64,000 bases of DNA from Egibacteraceae bacterium (GCA_030447925.1 JAUJNX010000002.1:1-64000), one strand, 5' to 3'; numbered from the stretch's first letter, positions 54,772 to 63,750 are shown. Translations and numbers: made by a program. Notes: generated from the sequence alone by a model not told the origin.

Positions 54772-55545
54772 TCAGCGCTCGACCAGGGCGAGGACGCGGG
54801 CGGGGCCGCCCGACCCGCCGACGATGGGCAGGGGCGCGACGACCAGCACCGCCCCGGTCGGCGGCAGCCGGTCGAGGTTGCGCATCTGGGTGAGCCCGTA
54901 CCTGCCCGCGCCGAGCAGCTCCTGGTGGCACGGGAACGGCGGGTCGAAGCCGTGCGCCGCCCCGGCGTCGGTGCCCACCGTCTCCACCCCGAACCCGGTG
55001 ATCGGCGCCTCGCGGGCCAGCCAGCGGGCGCAGTCCACCGACACCCCCGGGGTGTGCGGGCCGGTCGCGTCGGCGTTGAGGAACGCGGCCTGGTCACCCG
55101 CGCGCGCGTCCCACCCGGTGCGCAGCAGCAGCCACCCGCCCTGCGGCAGGGGGCCGTGCGCCGCCTCCCACGCGCGGACGTCGTCGACCTCGAGCAGGAA
55201 GTCGGGGTCGGCGGCGGCCTGGGCCGACGCGTCGAGGACCGCGGCGGGCCCGACCAGGCGGGCCGGCGGGACCTGGGCGACGTCCTCCCCGTCCCGGCCG
55301 GTGACCCAGTGGACGGGCGCGTCGAGGTGGGTGCCGGTGTGCTCGCCGGTGGTGAAGTCGTTCCAGTACCAGGCGGGGCCGCGGTCGTCGTAGCGGCTGA
55401 GCTCGTGCAGCTGGAAGGTCGCGGTGTTGGCCAGCGGCTCGGGCAGGCGCAGGACCGGGGTCGACGCCGACAGGGGCGCGGTGAGGTCGACGACCTCGAC
55501 GTCCCCGGCGGCCAGGGCCGCCAGCAGCGCGGGCAGGGCGGCCAT
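54772..55545 (-). CDS. cyclase/kynurenine formamidase-like metal-dependent hydrolase
   Basis: A 257-residue member of the cyclase (DUF/PF04199) family that includes bacterial kynurenine formamidase. The metal motif HTGTHLDAPVHWVTG near residue 69 is complete (H-x3-H-x-D-x3-H). VVDLTAPLSASTPVLRLP is the typical start, and GWLLLRTGWDARAG and GVSVDCARWLAREAPITGFGVETVGTD are also conserved. No kynurenine pathway genes are nearby, so the amide or lactone it hydrolyses is unknown. The ATG at 55545 overlaps the HIT stop (ATGA). Confidence 0.88.
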   Translation of the reverse strand: MAALPALLAALAAGDVEVVDLTAPLSASTPVLRLPEPLANTATFQLHELSRYDDRGPAWYWNDFTTGEHTGTHLDAPVHWVTGRDGEDVAQVPPARLVGPAAVLDASAQAAADPDFLLEVDDVRAWEAAHGPLPQGGWLLLRTGWDARAGDQAAFLNADATGPHTPGVSVDCARWLAREAPITGFGVETVGTDAGAAHGFDPPFPCHQELLGAGRYGLTQMRNLDRLPPTGAVLVVAPLPIVGGSGGPARVLALVER

Positions 55546-55967
55546 CAGCCGGTCGCCCGGTCGTGGCCGGCCGCGCGCAGGGCGGCGCGGATGCGGTCGG
55601 CGGCGTCGTCCAGGGCGGCGGAGTCCGGGTCGGGGTCGGCGCGGGCGAAGTCCAGCTCCTCGATCGCGTCGATGGGGATCAGGTGGGCGTGCACGTGGGG
55701 CACCTCCAGGCCGACGAAGGACAGGGCGACCTTGGCGGGGGTGAAGGCCGCGGCGATCCCGCGGGCGATGTCCTTCGCCGCGTCCATCAGGTGGCGGTAG
55801 TCCGACGGCTCGAGGTCGATCCAGTGGTCGACCTCGGTCCGCGGCACCACCAGGGTGTGCCCGGGCCGGACCGGCGCGATCGACAGGAACGCCACGCAGG
55901 ACGGGTCGGACCACACGAACCGGGCGGGCAGCTCGCCCGCGATGATGCGGCTGAACACGCTGGGCAT
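55545..55967 (-). CDS. HIT-family nucleotide hydrolase
   Basis: A 140-residue histidine-triad protein that likely hydrolyses purine nucleoside phosphoramidates or dinucleoside polyphosphates. MPSVFSRIIAGELPARFVW, FLSIAPVRPGHTLVVPRTEV and the triad VPHVHAHLIPI near residue 93 are clear. The ATG at 55967 overlaps the peptidase stop (ATGA). In many actinobacteria this gene sits directly ahead of phoH; here phoH is 10 kb away. Confidence 0.92.
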   Translation of the reverse strand: MPSVFSRIIAGELPARFVWSDPSCVAFLSIAPVRPGHTLVVPRTEVDHWIDLEPSDYRHLMDAAKDIARGIAAAFTPAKVALSFVGLEVPHVHAHLIPIDAIEELDFARADPDPDSAALDDAADRIRAALRAAGHDRATG

Positions 55968-58030
55968 CAGGGCACCTCCAGGTGCAGGGCGCGGGCGAGG
56001 AAGGTGAGGACGTCGGCGCGCTCCTCGATCGCCGCCGACGTCGGCTTGCCGGCGCCGTGGCCGGTGGCGGTCTCGACCCGGAGGAGCACCAGGGCGTCGC
56101 CCGCCTGGGCGGCCTGCAGCGCGGCGGCGAACTTGTAGGAGTGCGCCGGCACGACGCGGTCGTCGTGGTCGCCGGTCACCACCAGCGTGGGCGGGTAGGC
56201 GGTGCCGGGACCGATGCGGTGCAGCGGCGAGGCCGCGAGCAGCGCGGGGAACGCGTCCGGGTCGTCGGCCGACCCGTACTCGGGCACCCAGGCCCAGCCG
56301 ATCGTGAAGCGGTGGAAGCGCAGCAGGTCCAGGACCCCGACCTCGGGCACGCAGGCGCCGAAGCGCTCCGGCGCGCGGGTGAGGCACGCGCCGACCAGCA
56401 GGCCCCCGTTGGAGGCGCCGTTGAGGCCCAGCCGGTCGGGGCTGGTCGCCCCGTCGTCGATCAGGGCGGCGGCGACGGCGAGGGCGTCGTCGATCACCCG
56501 CTCGCGGTTGGCCGGCCCGCGCCCGGCCTCGTGCCACGCCTCGCCGAACTCCCCGCCCCCGCGCAGGTTGGCCACCGCGAGCTGCCCGCCCAGCTCCAGC
56601 CACACCGCCCACGCCACGCGGTAGGCCGGCGTGATGGGGATGCCGAAGCCGCCGTAGCCGTACAGCAGCGTCGGGACGTTCGGGTCCGGCGCCGCGCCCG
56701 CCGCGCGCACCAGCCAGTACGGCACCCGCGTCCCGTCCGCGCTGGTGGCCGCGCACCGGGAGGTCGTGAAGGCGGCGGGGTCCGGACCGCCCGGGGCGGA
56801 CCACGCGGGCGCGGTGGTCCCGCGGTCGAGGTCGTGGCGGAACACCGCGGGCGGGACGGTGAAGCCGGTGAACGACAGGTGCACCACGGGGTCGTCGGAC
56901 CGCCCCGACAGCGCGTCGACGGTGCCGAGCCCCGGCAGCGCGACCTCGCCGAGGTCCGTCCCGTCCAGGCCGTGGCGGCGCACCCGCGAGCTGGCGTCGT
57001 CCAGCCAGCGTGTGACCAGCCGCCCGCCGGCGACCTGCGCGGCCTCCAGCGTCGCGGGGCCCTCGGGGACGACCTCGCGCCAGCGGTCGGGGCGGGGGTC
57101 GGCGGTGTCGATGGCCACGACCCGCCCGCGCGGGGCGTCGCGGTCGGTGCGGACGTACAGGACGTCACCGTCCGCGCCGGCCAGCGCGTAGGCCGCGTCC
57201 AGGTCGTCCAGCAGCGGCACGAGGTCCAGGGCGCCCGGGTCGCCGCCGCGCAGGTCGGCGACCCACAGCCGGTTGCGCCGGTCGGTGCCCTCCCACACGT
57301 GCACGACCAGCCAGCGCCCGTCGCGGGGAACGACGGGGTCGAAGCCCCAATCGGGCCGGTCGGGGCGCTGCACCACCAGGACGTCGTCGTCCTGGTGCGT
57401 CCCGGCGCGGTGGAACCACAGCTGCTGGCCCTGGTTGGGGTCGACGAGGTCGCGGCCGGGGGCGGGCGCCGGGTAGCGGCCGTAGAAGAAGCCCGCGCCG
57501 TCGGCGGTCCACGCGGCCGTGGAGAACTTGCCCCAGCGCAGGACCTCGGGGAGGTCGGTCCCGTCCTCGACCCGGCGGACCCGCCAGGTCTGCCAGTCCG
57601 ACCCGGCCTCGCTGGCGGCCCAGGCGACCAGGCGGCCGTCGCGGCTGGCGGCCACGGCCGCGAGCGCGACCGGCCCGTCGGCGTCGAGCGCGGCCGGGTC
57701 CAGCAGGACGCGGCCCTCCTCGTCAGGACCCGCCATGGTCCACAGCACGTCCTGGTCCTGCAGGCCGCTGTTGCGCAGCTGGAACCAGCGGTCGCCCTCG
57801 CGCCAGGGGACGCCGCGCCGGGGGCGGTCCCAGCGCGCGGCGAGCCGGTCGCGGACGCGGTCGCGCAGCCCGTCGCCGCGGTCAAGCCACGCCCGCGCCG
57901 CCGCGTTCTGCTCGTCGACCCATGCCCGGACGCGCGGGTCGGCCGGGTCCTCCAGCCAGCGGTACGGGTCCGCGACGGCGGTGCCGTGGAGGTCGTCGAC
58001 GTGGTCGACCCGGGGTGTCGGCGGCGGCAT
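55967..58030 (-). CDS. prolyl oligopeptidase family (S9A) serine peptidase
   Basis: A 687-residue cytoplasmic oligopeptidase, the usual length. DLHGTAVADPYRWLEDPADP is the N-terminal signature. A seven-bladed propeller covers about 70-420. The alpha/beta-hydrolase domain has LLYGYGGFGIPITPAY, LRGGGEFGEAWHEAGR and the nucleophile GLNGASNGGLLVGAC near 535, then VVTGDHDDRVVPAHSYKFAA (Asp) and TATGHGAGKP (His). The ATG at 58030 has TAACGT eight bases ahead, overlapping the rsmE stop, so an internal leaderless start is possible. Confidence 0.94.
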   Translation of the reverse strand: MPPPTPRVDHVDDLHGTAVADPYRWLEDPADPRVRAWVDEQNAAARAWLDRGDGLRDRVRDRLAARWDRPRRGVPWREGDRWFQLRNSGLQDQDVLWTMAGPDEEGRVLLDPAALDADGPVALAAVAASRDGRLVAWAASEAGSDWQTWRVRRVEDGTDLPEVLRWGKFSTAAWTADGAGFFYGRYPAPAPGRDLVDPNQGQQLWFHRAGTHQDDDVLVVQRPDRPDWGFDPVVPRDGRWLVVHVWEGTDRRNRLWVADLRGGDPGALDLVPLLDDLDAAYALAGADGDVLYVRTDRDAPRGRVVAIDTADPRPDRWREVVPEGPATLEAAQVAGGRLVTRWLDDASSRVRRHGLDGTDLGEVALPGLGTVDALSGRSDDPVVHLSFTGFTVPPAVFRHDLDRGTTAPAWSAPGGPDPAAFTTSRCAATSADGTRVPYWLVRAAGAAPDPNVPTLLYGYGGFGIPITPAYRVAWAVWLELGGQLAVANLRGGGEFGEAWHEAGRGPANRERVIDDALAVAAALIDDGATSPDRLGLNGASNGGLLVGACLTRAPERFGACVPEVGVLDLLRFHRFTIGWAWVPEYGSADDPDAFPALLAASPLHRIGPGTAYPPTLVVTGDHDDRVVPAHSYKFAAALQAAQAGDALVLLRVETATGHGAGKPTSAAIEERADVLTFLARALHLEVP

Positions 58031-58038
58031 GGGCGCCG

Positions 58039-58044
58039 ACGTTA
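58039..58044 (-). promoter_or_regulatory. possible -10 box of the S9 peptidase gene (leaderless)
   Basis: TAACGT on the minus strand, eight bases from the ATG at 58030. The TAA is also the rsmE stop codon. Confidence 0.35.
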
Positions 58045-58767
58045 CGCCAGACGGCCGCGCAGCGTCAGCACCGCGGCCGCCGCCACCAGGGCGGCCGTCT
58101 CGGTGCGCAGGACGGTCGGGCCGAGGGTCGCGGCGGGCAGGCCGGCGGCGGCGACCTCGGCGGCGGTGAGACCACCCTCCGGGCCGATGCCCAGGACGAG
58201 GTCGGCGGCGTCGGCGGGCAGCACGGCGCGCAGCGGCACCGTCGCCTCCTCCCACAGGACCGCGCCGGCGGCCCCGGGCGGGAAGGCCGCGGCCCAGGCC
58301 ACGGGATCGGGGACCTCCAGCGCGCGGGCCCGGCGGCTCTGCTTGGCCGCGGCGTGGGCGACGGCCCGCCAGCGGCGCACCGCCTTGTCCCCGCGCGCCT
58401 CGTCCAGGCGCACCTGGGTGCGCACCGAGACCGCCGGGACCAGGCGGTCGACGCCCACCTCGGACAGGCGCTGGACGACGTCGTCGAACTTGCGCCCCCG
58501 CGGCAGGGCGTGGACGACGGTCAGGCGCGGCACCGGCACGGGCACGGCCACCGCGGCCTCGACGTCGAGGACGACCTCGTCGCCGGCGCGCCGGACCCGC
58601 GCCCGGTACAGCGTGCCGGTGCCGTCGGCCAGGCTGACCGGGCTGCCGGGCCGCGCGCGCAGCACGACGGCGAGGTGGCGGGCGTCCTCGCCGCGCAGCA
58701 CGGCCCGGTCGCCCTCCACGTCGCGGGGGGCGACGAGGAAGTGCGGGCCGGTCGTCGGCTGCGACAT
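58042..58767 (-). CDS. rsmE: 16S rRNA m3U1498 methyltransferase
   Basis: A 241-residue SPOUT methyltransferase. The N-terminal PUA-like domain has HFLVAPRDVEGDRAVLRGED and ARHLAVVLRARPGSPVSLAD. LPRGRKFDDVVQRLSEVGVD near residue 90 and the knot motifs LVLGIGPEGGLTAAEVAAAG near 190 and LGPTVLRTETAALVA near 215 bind SAM. GGAGGAG lies nine bases before the ATG at 58767. It follows dnaJ in the conserved hrcA-dnaJ-rsmE order. Confidence 0.94.
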   Translation of the reverse strand: MSQPTTGPHFLVAPRDVEGDRAVLRGEDARHLAVVLRARPGSPVSLADGTGTLYRARVRRAGDEVVLDVEAAVAVPVPVPRLTVVHALPRGRKFDDVVQRLSEVGVDRLVPAVSVRTQVRLDEARGDKAVRRWRAVAHAAAKQSRRARALEVPDPVAWAAAFPPGAAGAVLWEEATVPLRAVLPADAADLVLGIGPEGGLTAAEVAAAGLPAATLGPTVLRTETAALVAAAAVLTLRGRLA

Positions 58768-58829
58768 CGCGTGGCGCTCCTCCGGGTCCGCCGGGGCGCC
58801 CGGCGGTCCCGCGGTCGGGACGCGGCGGG

Positions 58830-59969
58830 TCAGGCGCCGCCGAAGGCCTCGCGCAGGCGGCCGAACAGGCCGCGGTGGCCGTCGCCGAGCTCGGGGGCCT
58901 GCTCGCCGCGCAGCTCGGCGAAGCGGCGCAGCAGGGCCTCCTGCTCGGCGTCGAGGTCCTCGGGGGTGAGGACCCGGCAGTGGACGTGGAGGTTGCCGCG
59001 CGACCCGCCGCCCGACAGTCGCGGCATGCCCATGCGCTTGAGGGTGATGACCTGGCCGTTCTGGGTCCCCGGGGCGACGCGCACCGGCTGCTCGCCGTAG
59101 AGGGTGTCGAGCACCAGCTCCACGCCCAGGGCGGCCTGGACCATCGGCAGGTCCAGCTCGCAGTGCAGGTCGTTGCCCTCGCGGGTGAAGCGGTCGTGGC
59201 GCCGGACGCGGGTGCGCACGTACAGGTCCCCGGGCGTCCCGCCGTTGCGGCCCGCCTCGCCGCGGCCCAGCAGCCGCAGGCGGGTGCCGTCGTCCACCCC
59301 GGGCGGGACGTCGACGGTGACGGTCTCGGTGACCCGGCGGCGGCCCTCGCCGTGGCAGGTGGTGCAGGGCTGGGGGATGCGCTGGCCGGTCCCCCGGCAG
59401 GTCGGGCAGGTGGTGGTCGTCAGCATCTGGCCGAAGACGCTGGAGCGGACCTGCTGCACGGCGCCCGCGCCGCCGCAGGTGTCGCACCGCACCGGCTGGG
59501 TGCCCGGCGCCGCGCCGCTGCCCCCGCAGGTGTCGCAGGCGCGCGCCACGGTCAGGTCGACCTCGTGGGGACCGCCCTCCGCGGCCTCCTCCAGCGTCAG
59601 CGGCAGGTCGACCAGCGCGTCGCGCCCGGCGTTGCTCTGGCGCCCCCCGCTGCGCACGCCCGCCCCGCCGAACCCGCCGAAGAAGGCGTCGATGAGGTCG
59701 GAGAGGTCGCCGAACCCGCCCGCGCCGCCCATCCCGCCGGGGCCGCGCGGGTCGCCGTAGCGGTCGTAGTTGGACCGCGCCTCGGGGTTGCGCAGGACCT
59801 CGTAGGCGGTCGTGAGCTCCTTGAACGCCTCCTCGTCACCGCCGGCGTCGGGGTGCAGCTCACGGGCGCGACGGCGGTAGGCGCGCTTGATCGCCTCCTC
59901 GTCGGCGTCGCGCGCGACGCCGAGGATCTCATAGAGGTCGCGCACGGAGGATGAACCGGTGGTGGACAA
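58830..59969 (-). CDS. dnaJ: chaperone DnaJ
   Basis: A 379-residue type A J-protein. The J domain (RDLYEILGVARDADEEAIKR) has HPD in ELHPDAGGDEEAF near residue 42. A Gly/Phe-rich segment follows (DAFFGGFGG). Four zinc motifs are CDTCGGSG, CDTCGGAG, CPTCRGTG and CTTCHGEG near 145-215, and then the substrate-binding C-terminal domains. It works with DnaK in heat stress. TTG at 59969 is the longest start; GTG at 59945 begins directly at the J domain and is equally plausible, as neither has a strong ribosome site. Encoded after hrcA and so under CIRCE control. Confidence 0.95.
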   Translation of the reverse strand: MSTTGSSSVRDLYEILGVARDADEEAIKRAYRRRARELHPDAGGDEEAFKELTTAYEVLRNPEARSNYDRYGDPRGPGGMGGAGGFGDLSDLIDAFFGGFGGAGVRSGGRQSNAGRDALVDLPLTLEEAAEGGPHEVDLTVARACDTCGGSGAAPGTQPVRCDTCGGAGAVQQVRSSVFGQMLTTTTCPTCRGTGQRIPQPCTTCHGEGRRRVTETVTVDVPPGVDDGTRLRLLGRGEAGRNGGTPGDLYVRTRVRRHDRFTREGNDLHCELDLPMVQAALGVELVLDTLYGEQPVRVAPGTQNGQVITLKRMGMPRLSGGGSRGNLHVHCRVLTPEDLDAEQEALLRRFAELRGEQAPELGDGHRGLFGRLREAFGGA

Positions 59970-59986
59970 GGATCGGGCTCGATCGG

Positions 59987-61033
59987 TCAGCGGACGGACA
60001 GTTCGGCGAGCGCCTTCTCGAGACTGGAGGCTACCGCCTGCACCGCCGCGAGGGTCCGGGGGTAGTCCATGCGCGTCGGCCCCAGGACGCCCACCGACCC
60101 GACCGCGCCGCCCGCGGAGCCGTAGCTGGCGGCGACCACCGAGCAGGCGGCCAGCTCCACGAGCGGCAGCTCGGTCCCGATGCGCACGCCCGGGTCGCCC
60201 TGGTCCAGCGCGCCGCGGACCGCGTCGAGGAGCAGGACCTGCTCCTCCAGCGTCTCGTAGACCTGCTTGACCTGCTCGATGCGGTCGAAGTAGCCGGGCC
60301 CCGCGATGTTGGCGGTGCCGCCGACGAACACCTCGCCCTGGTCCGGCGCCGGGGCGGCGCCCTGGCGCAGCGCCTCGGCGACCGCGTCGAGCAGGGCGCG
60401 CAGCTCCGGCGGGGCGGCGGCGGCGACGCCCGCCACGACGTCGGGGGCCTGGTCGGCGCGCAGCCCCGACACCGAGCTGTTGACCGCGTGGCGGGCGCGC
60501 TGGACGTCGGCCTCGCCGACCGGCTCGTCGAGCAGCACCCGCCGCTTCTCGACCCGGCCGGTGTCGTCGATCAGCACGACCAGCACGCCGCTGGCGCCGA
60601 CGGGCAGCAGCTCGACGTGGCGCAGGATCCGCCGGGTGACGCGCGGCGCGACGACCAGCGAGGCGAAGCGCGTGAACCGCGACAGCGCCAGCGAGGTCCG
60701 CCGCAGCAGATCCTCCAGGTCGCTGGCGTCGGCCAGGACCGCCTCCAGCGCGGCGCGGTGCTCGGGGCGCAGGGCGGTGCGGTCGGGCAGGGTGTCGACG
60801 AAGTAGCGGTAGCCCTTGTCGGTGGGCACGCGGCCGGCGGAGGTGTGCGGCTGGACGATGAAGCCCTCGTGCTCCAGCACGGCCATGTCGGCGCGCACCG
60901 TGGCGGCGGACACGCCGAGGTCGGCCTCGTCGACCAGCCGCTTGGAGCCGACCGGCTCACCGTTGCGCACGTAGTGCTCGACCACCGCCTTGAGGATGGT
61001 GGCCTTCCTGGAGTCCAAGGCGGTCCCGTCCAT
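59987..61033 (-). CDS. hrcA: heat-inducible transcription repressor HrcA
   Basis: A 348-residue repressor that binds CIRCE elements. The N-terminal winged helix has LDSRKATILKAVVEHYVRNG, EPVGSKRLVDEADLGVSAAT and VRADMAVLEHEGFIVQPHTS, then AGRVPTDKGYRYFVD. GAF-like and insertion domains follow. FVGGTANIAGPGYF near 275 is a conserved motif and GVLGPTRMDYPRTLAAVQAV closes it. The ATG at 61033 has GGGGAGG seven bases upstream. A CIRCE-type operator lies at 61054-61080, so it is autoregulated. Confidence 0.95.
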   Translation of the reverse strand: MDGTALDSRKATILKAVVEHYVRNGEPVGSKRLVDEADLGVSAATVRADMAVLEHEGFIVQPHTSAGRVPTDKGYRYFVDTLPDRTALRPEHRAALEAVLADASDLEDLLRRTSLALSRFTRFASLVVAPRVTRRILRHVELLPVGASGVLVVLIDDTGRVEKRRVLLDEPVGEADVQRARHAVNSSVSGLRADQAPDVVAGVAAAAPPELRALLDAVAEALRQGAAPAPDQGEVFVGGTANIAGPGYFDRIEQVKQVYETLEEQVLLLDAVRGALDQGDPGVRIGTELPLVELAACSVVAASYGSAGGAVGSVGVLGPTRMDYPRTLAAVQAVASSLEKALAELSVR

Positions 61034-61053
61034 GCCACACCTCCCCTGCTCGT

Positions 61054-61080
61054 CTGGCAGTCCGGCCTCCAGAGTGCCAG
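61054..61080. promoter_or_regulatory. CIRCE operator of hrcA-dnaJ
   Basis: CTGGCAGTC, nine spacer bases, GAGTGCCAG. The arms pair at eight of nine positions and match TTAGCACTC-N9-GAGTGCTAA in layout, with the actinobacterial CTGGCACTC variant. It lies 21 bases before the hrcA start, where HrcA would block transcription. Confidence 0.8.
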
Positions 61081-61282
61081 CCTCCGGGGCCGCGGGCACG
61101 TGGAAGGGTCCGGGGAGCATACGAGGACGCGCACCTCGCCGACCCTTCCTGCAACTGCGTCGCAATAGCGCTAACCCCCGCTTAAACATTAGCCTGCCGT
61201 TTCCCCGCGGGTCACCTGTGCGTTCCCGGGCGACCGGACAGTGCTCCCGTTGTTCGAGCGATCACGTGAAAGCGGGGGCGGC

Positions 61283-63019
61283 ATGGGCCAGGACCACCAG
61301 CACGGGCACGACCACGACCACCACCACGGGCGGCAGGACGCCGCCACGGCGGACTGGGCCGACCCGTCGGTCCCCGACAGCGAGCTGTCGCCGGGCGGGC
61401 TGGACCGGCGCCGGTTCCTCCAGCGCGCGGGCCTGCTGGGCGCCGCCGTCCTGGCGGGCGGGACCGCCTCGGCCGGCCCCGCCGCCGCGCAGACCGCGGA
61501 CGCCGCGGGTCGGGTGCCCGAGGTCGACGACCCGCGCCGCCAGTACGGCTGGTTCGCGGGCGACCACCACATCCACACCCGCTTCAGCCCCGACGCCATC
61601 TACCTGGTCCAGCAGCAGGCCGAGAAGGCCGTCGAGTTCGGCCTGGACTGGATGGTCATCACCGACCACGGCGGGCCGACGCACCAGAAGCTGTCGATCG
61701 ACCCGACCGCCGCGGAGATCGAGGCGGCCCGGGCGACCAACGACATCCTCATCTACCAGGGCGTGGAGTGGAACATCCCCGCCGGCGAGCACGCCACGGT
61801 GTTCGTGGCCCCCGGGGCGGGGTCGGTGGAGGTCCTCAAGTCCTTCGAGGGCGCCTACGACGGGGCGATCCTGGCCGCCGACGGCGCCATCGCCCGGCCC
61901 ACGGAGAACTCCCCCGCCGCCGAGGAGTACGCCTACCGCGGCCTGCGCTACCTGGCCGAGCAGGTCGCCGCGGGCAACGCGCCCGACGCCGTCATGCTCC
62001 CCAACCACGTCTCGCGGCGAGGGCTCGACTCCCCCCACGAGCTGCGCGGCTACCGCGACAGCGCGCCGGGGATCGCGATCGGCATGGAGGGCGCGCCCGG
62101 CCACCAGGCCGCGAGCATCCCCGAGGCCGCGGGCGGCCTCGGCGACGACCGCGGGTTCTACGGCAACACACCCAACCCCGACTCGTTCCCCGGCTACCCG
62201 GTCGAGTCCTACTTCACCTACGGCGGCTTCGACTACAACGTCGCCAAGGTCGGCGGCCTGTACGACGCGCTGCTCGCCGAGGGCAAGCGCTGGTGCATCA
62301 CCGCGACGTCCGACGCGCACTTCGTGCACGAGGAGACCTTCGCGCGCGGCGGCACCCCCGAGCAGCAGACCAGCGCCTACTGGCAGACCACCGGCGCCTA
62401 CCTGCCGCCGGTCGACACCGGCGTCCCCAGCCCGGCGGGCGACTTCTGGCCCGGCTACTACTCCACGACGCTGGTCGGCGCCGCCTCGCGCGACTACCTG
62501 GCGATCATGGAGGGCCTGCGCGCCAGCCGCACCTACGCCGTCCACGGCGGCCTGGTGCGCGGGGTCGACCTGCGCATCGCCACCCTGGGCCGCAGCGGCA
62601 GCTACGGGTCGACCGTCGGCGGCCGGGCGCAGGTCGGGCGCGGCGGCAACGTGTTCGTGAGCATCGCGGTGGACCTGGCGAACTCGCCGAACTTCAACGG
62701 CGACGTACCGCGCCTGGCCAAGGTCGACCTCATCGCCGGCCCGATCACCGGCGCGCCGGTCGACCTGGACCGCCAGGAGGCCCCGGGCACCTCGGTGATC
62801 GAGTCCTTCGAGGTCAGCCGCCTGGACCGCCGCCGCGGCCGGGCCGTGTTCCGCTACGTGTTCCGCAACGTCCGCGAGTCGTTCTTCCTGCGCCTGCGCG
62901 GCACCGACGGCAACCAGGTCGACCAGTTCGGCAACCCGACCATCGACGTCAGCGGCGACGACGACCCGTGGGCCGACCTATGGTTCTACTCCAGCGGCGC
63001 GTTCGTGGAGGTCGTGTGA
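61283..63019 (+). CDS. Tat-exported PHP-domain metal-dependent hydrolase with His-rich N-terminus
   Basis: A 578-residue protein. The first 20 residues include DHQHGHDHDHHHG, a metal-binding tract. A twin-arginine signal follows near residue 46 (LDRRRFLQRAG, LLGAAVLAGGTASA, cut after AAA). The mature part has PHP-type metal motifs: AGDHHIHTRFSPDA near 92, WMVITDHGGPTHQ near 130, LPNHVSRRG near 243 and TATSDAHFVHE near 345. PHP enzymes hydrolyse phosphoesters or related bonds with two or three metals. The cofactor would be loaded before export, in keeping with Tat. The last 120 residues look like a separate beta domain. The substrate is unknown. It overlaps the next gene (GTGTGA). Confidence 0.82.
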   Translation: MGQDHQHGHDHDHHHGRQDAATADWADPSVPDSELSPGGLDRRRFLQRAGLLGAAVLAGGTASAGPAAAQTADAAGRVPEVDDPRRQYGWFAGDHHIHTRFSPDAIYLVQQQAEKAVEFGLDWMVITDHGGPTHQKLSIDPTAAEIEAARATNDILIYQGVEWNIPAGEHATVFVAPGAGSVEVLKSFEGAYDGAILAADGAIARPTENSPAAEEYAYRGLRYLAEQVAAGNAPDAVMLPNHVSRRGLDSPHELRGYRDSAPGIAIGMEGAPGHQAASIPEAAGGLGDDRGFYGNTPNPDSFPGYPVESYFTYGGFDYNVAKVGGLYDALLAEGKRWCITATSDAHFVHEETFARGGTPEQQTSAYWQTTGAYLPPVDTGVPSPAGDFWPGYYSTTLVGAASRDYLAIMEGLRASRTYAVHGGLVRGVDLRIATLGRSGSYGSTVGGRAQVGRGGNVFVSIAVDLANSPNFNGDVPRLAKVDLIAGPITGAPVDLDRQEAPGTSVIESFEVSRLDRRRGRAVFRYVFRNVRESFFLRLRGTDGNQVDQFGNPTIDVSGDDDPWADLWFYSSGAFVEVV

Positions 63020-63597
63020 CCGACGCCGTGGTCTGGGTGGGCCTGGACCGCGGCGACGCGGACCTGGCCCACCTGGACCACGAGCTGCTCGCCGCGCTGG
63101 AGGGCCTCGACGCCCCGCTGGTCTGCACCCACGTCGTCGACGGCCACCACGCGGCGAGCGCGCGCGTGGGGCTGGACGGCGTGCTGCCCGCCGTCGACCG
63201 CCTGGCGGCGCTGGCGGCGCGGTTCGGCGGCGCGCTGGTCGCCGTGGGGGCGCCGGGCGACCCGGCGCTGGAGCTGGGCGACGAGCGCTTCCGCGGCGGT
63301 GCCCGCGCCGCCGCGGCGGCCCTGCGCGACGGCCGCGAGGGCCGCGCCGTGCGCTTCCCCGGGCAGGAGGCCCTCACCGGCCGCCTGACCGTGGCCGAGG
63401 TGCCGGCGCGGTCGGCCATCGCCGAGCTCGTGGCCATCGGCACCGTGCTCGACGACGACCGCGTCCTTGACACCCGCGGGTACGTCCGGCCGCTGCTGTC
63501 CCACGGCGCCCTGCGCCTGACGGTCGTGCCCGCCGCCACCGGCACCGTCATCCCCCACGAGCGCCCCGGCCGCCACGACTGCGGCAAGGACCACTAG
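63016..63597 (+). CDS. unknown 193-residue protein coupled to PHP hydrolase
   Basis: Not recognised. Soluble, alpha/beta: TDAVVWVGLDRGDADLAHLD, HELLAALEGLDAPLVCTHVV, LAARFGGALVAVGAPGDPA and LRLTVVPAATGTVIPHERPG. The tail RHDCGKDH has two His and a Cys and could bind metal, like its neighbour's His tract. Its GTG overlaps the PHP gene stop, so they are one unit. The last 30 coding bases are repeated 101 bases downstream outside the gene. Confidence 0.65.
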   Translation: MTDAVVWVGLDRGDADLAHLDHELLAALEGLDAPLVCTHVVDGHHAASARVGLDGVLPAVDRLAALAARFGGALVAVGAPGDPALELGDERFRGGARAAAAALRDGREGRAVRFPGQEALTGRLTVAEVPARSAIAELVAIGTVLDDDRVLDTRGYVRPLLSHGALRLTVVPAATGTVIPHERPGRHDCGKDH

Positions 63598-63750
63598 CCG
63601 CGGCGCGCGAGTCCCTGACGAGGAGGGGCCCCACGAGGAGGGGCGCCCCGGCGCGCGGTCCGGGGGGCGGCCGCCACGACTCCGGCAAGGACCACTAGCC
63701 GCGCCGCGCGTGCCCCTGTGGTGGAGGGGCCCCACGAGGAGGGGCCCCCG
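63568..63750 (+). repeat. imperfect direct duplication of a gene 3' end with its terminator region
   Basis: A segment of about 82 bases starting GGCCGCCACGACT at 63568 recurs at 63669 (period 101). It contains GGCAAGGACCACTAG, GCGCG and GGAGGGGCCCCACGAGGAGG. Copy 1 encodes the end of the 193-residue protein. Copy 2 is non-coding and leads into the terminator stem. Confidence 0.85.

Noticed and set aside
55982-58969. 995-residue plus-strand reading frame opposite the S9 peptidase and rsmE
   Set aside because: Composition is that of antisense GC-rich DNA with no domain, and both minus-strand genes are clear.
61140-61200. Second CIRCE half (TTAGCGCT) in the hrcA upstream region
   Set aside because: No matching GAGTGC-type arm at nine-base spacing; the true operator is at 61054-61080.
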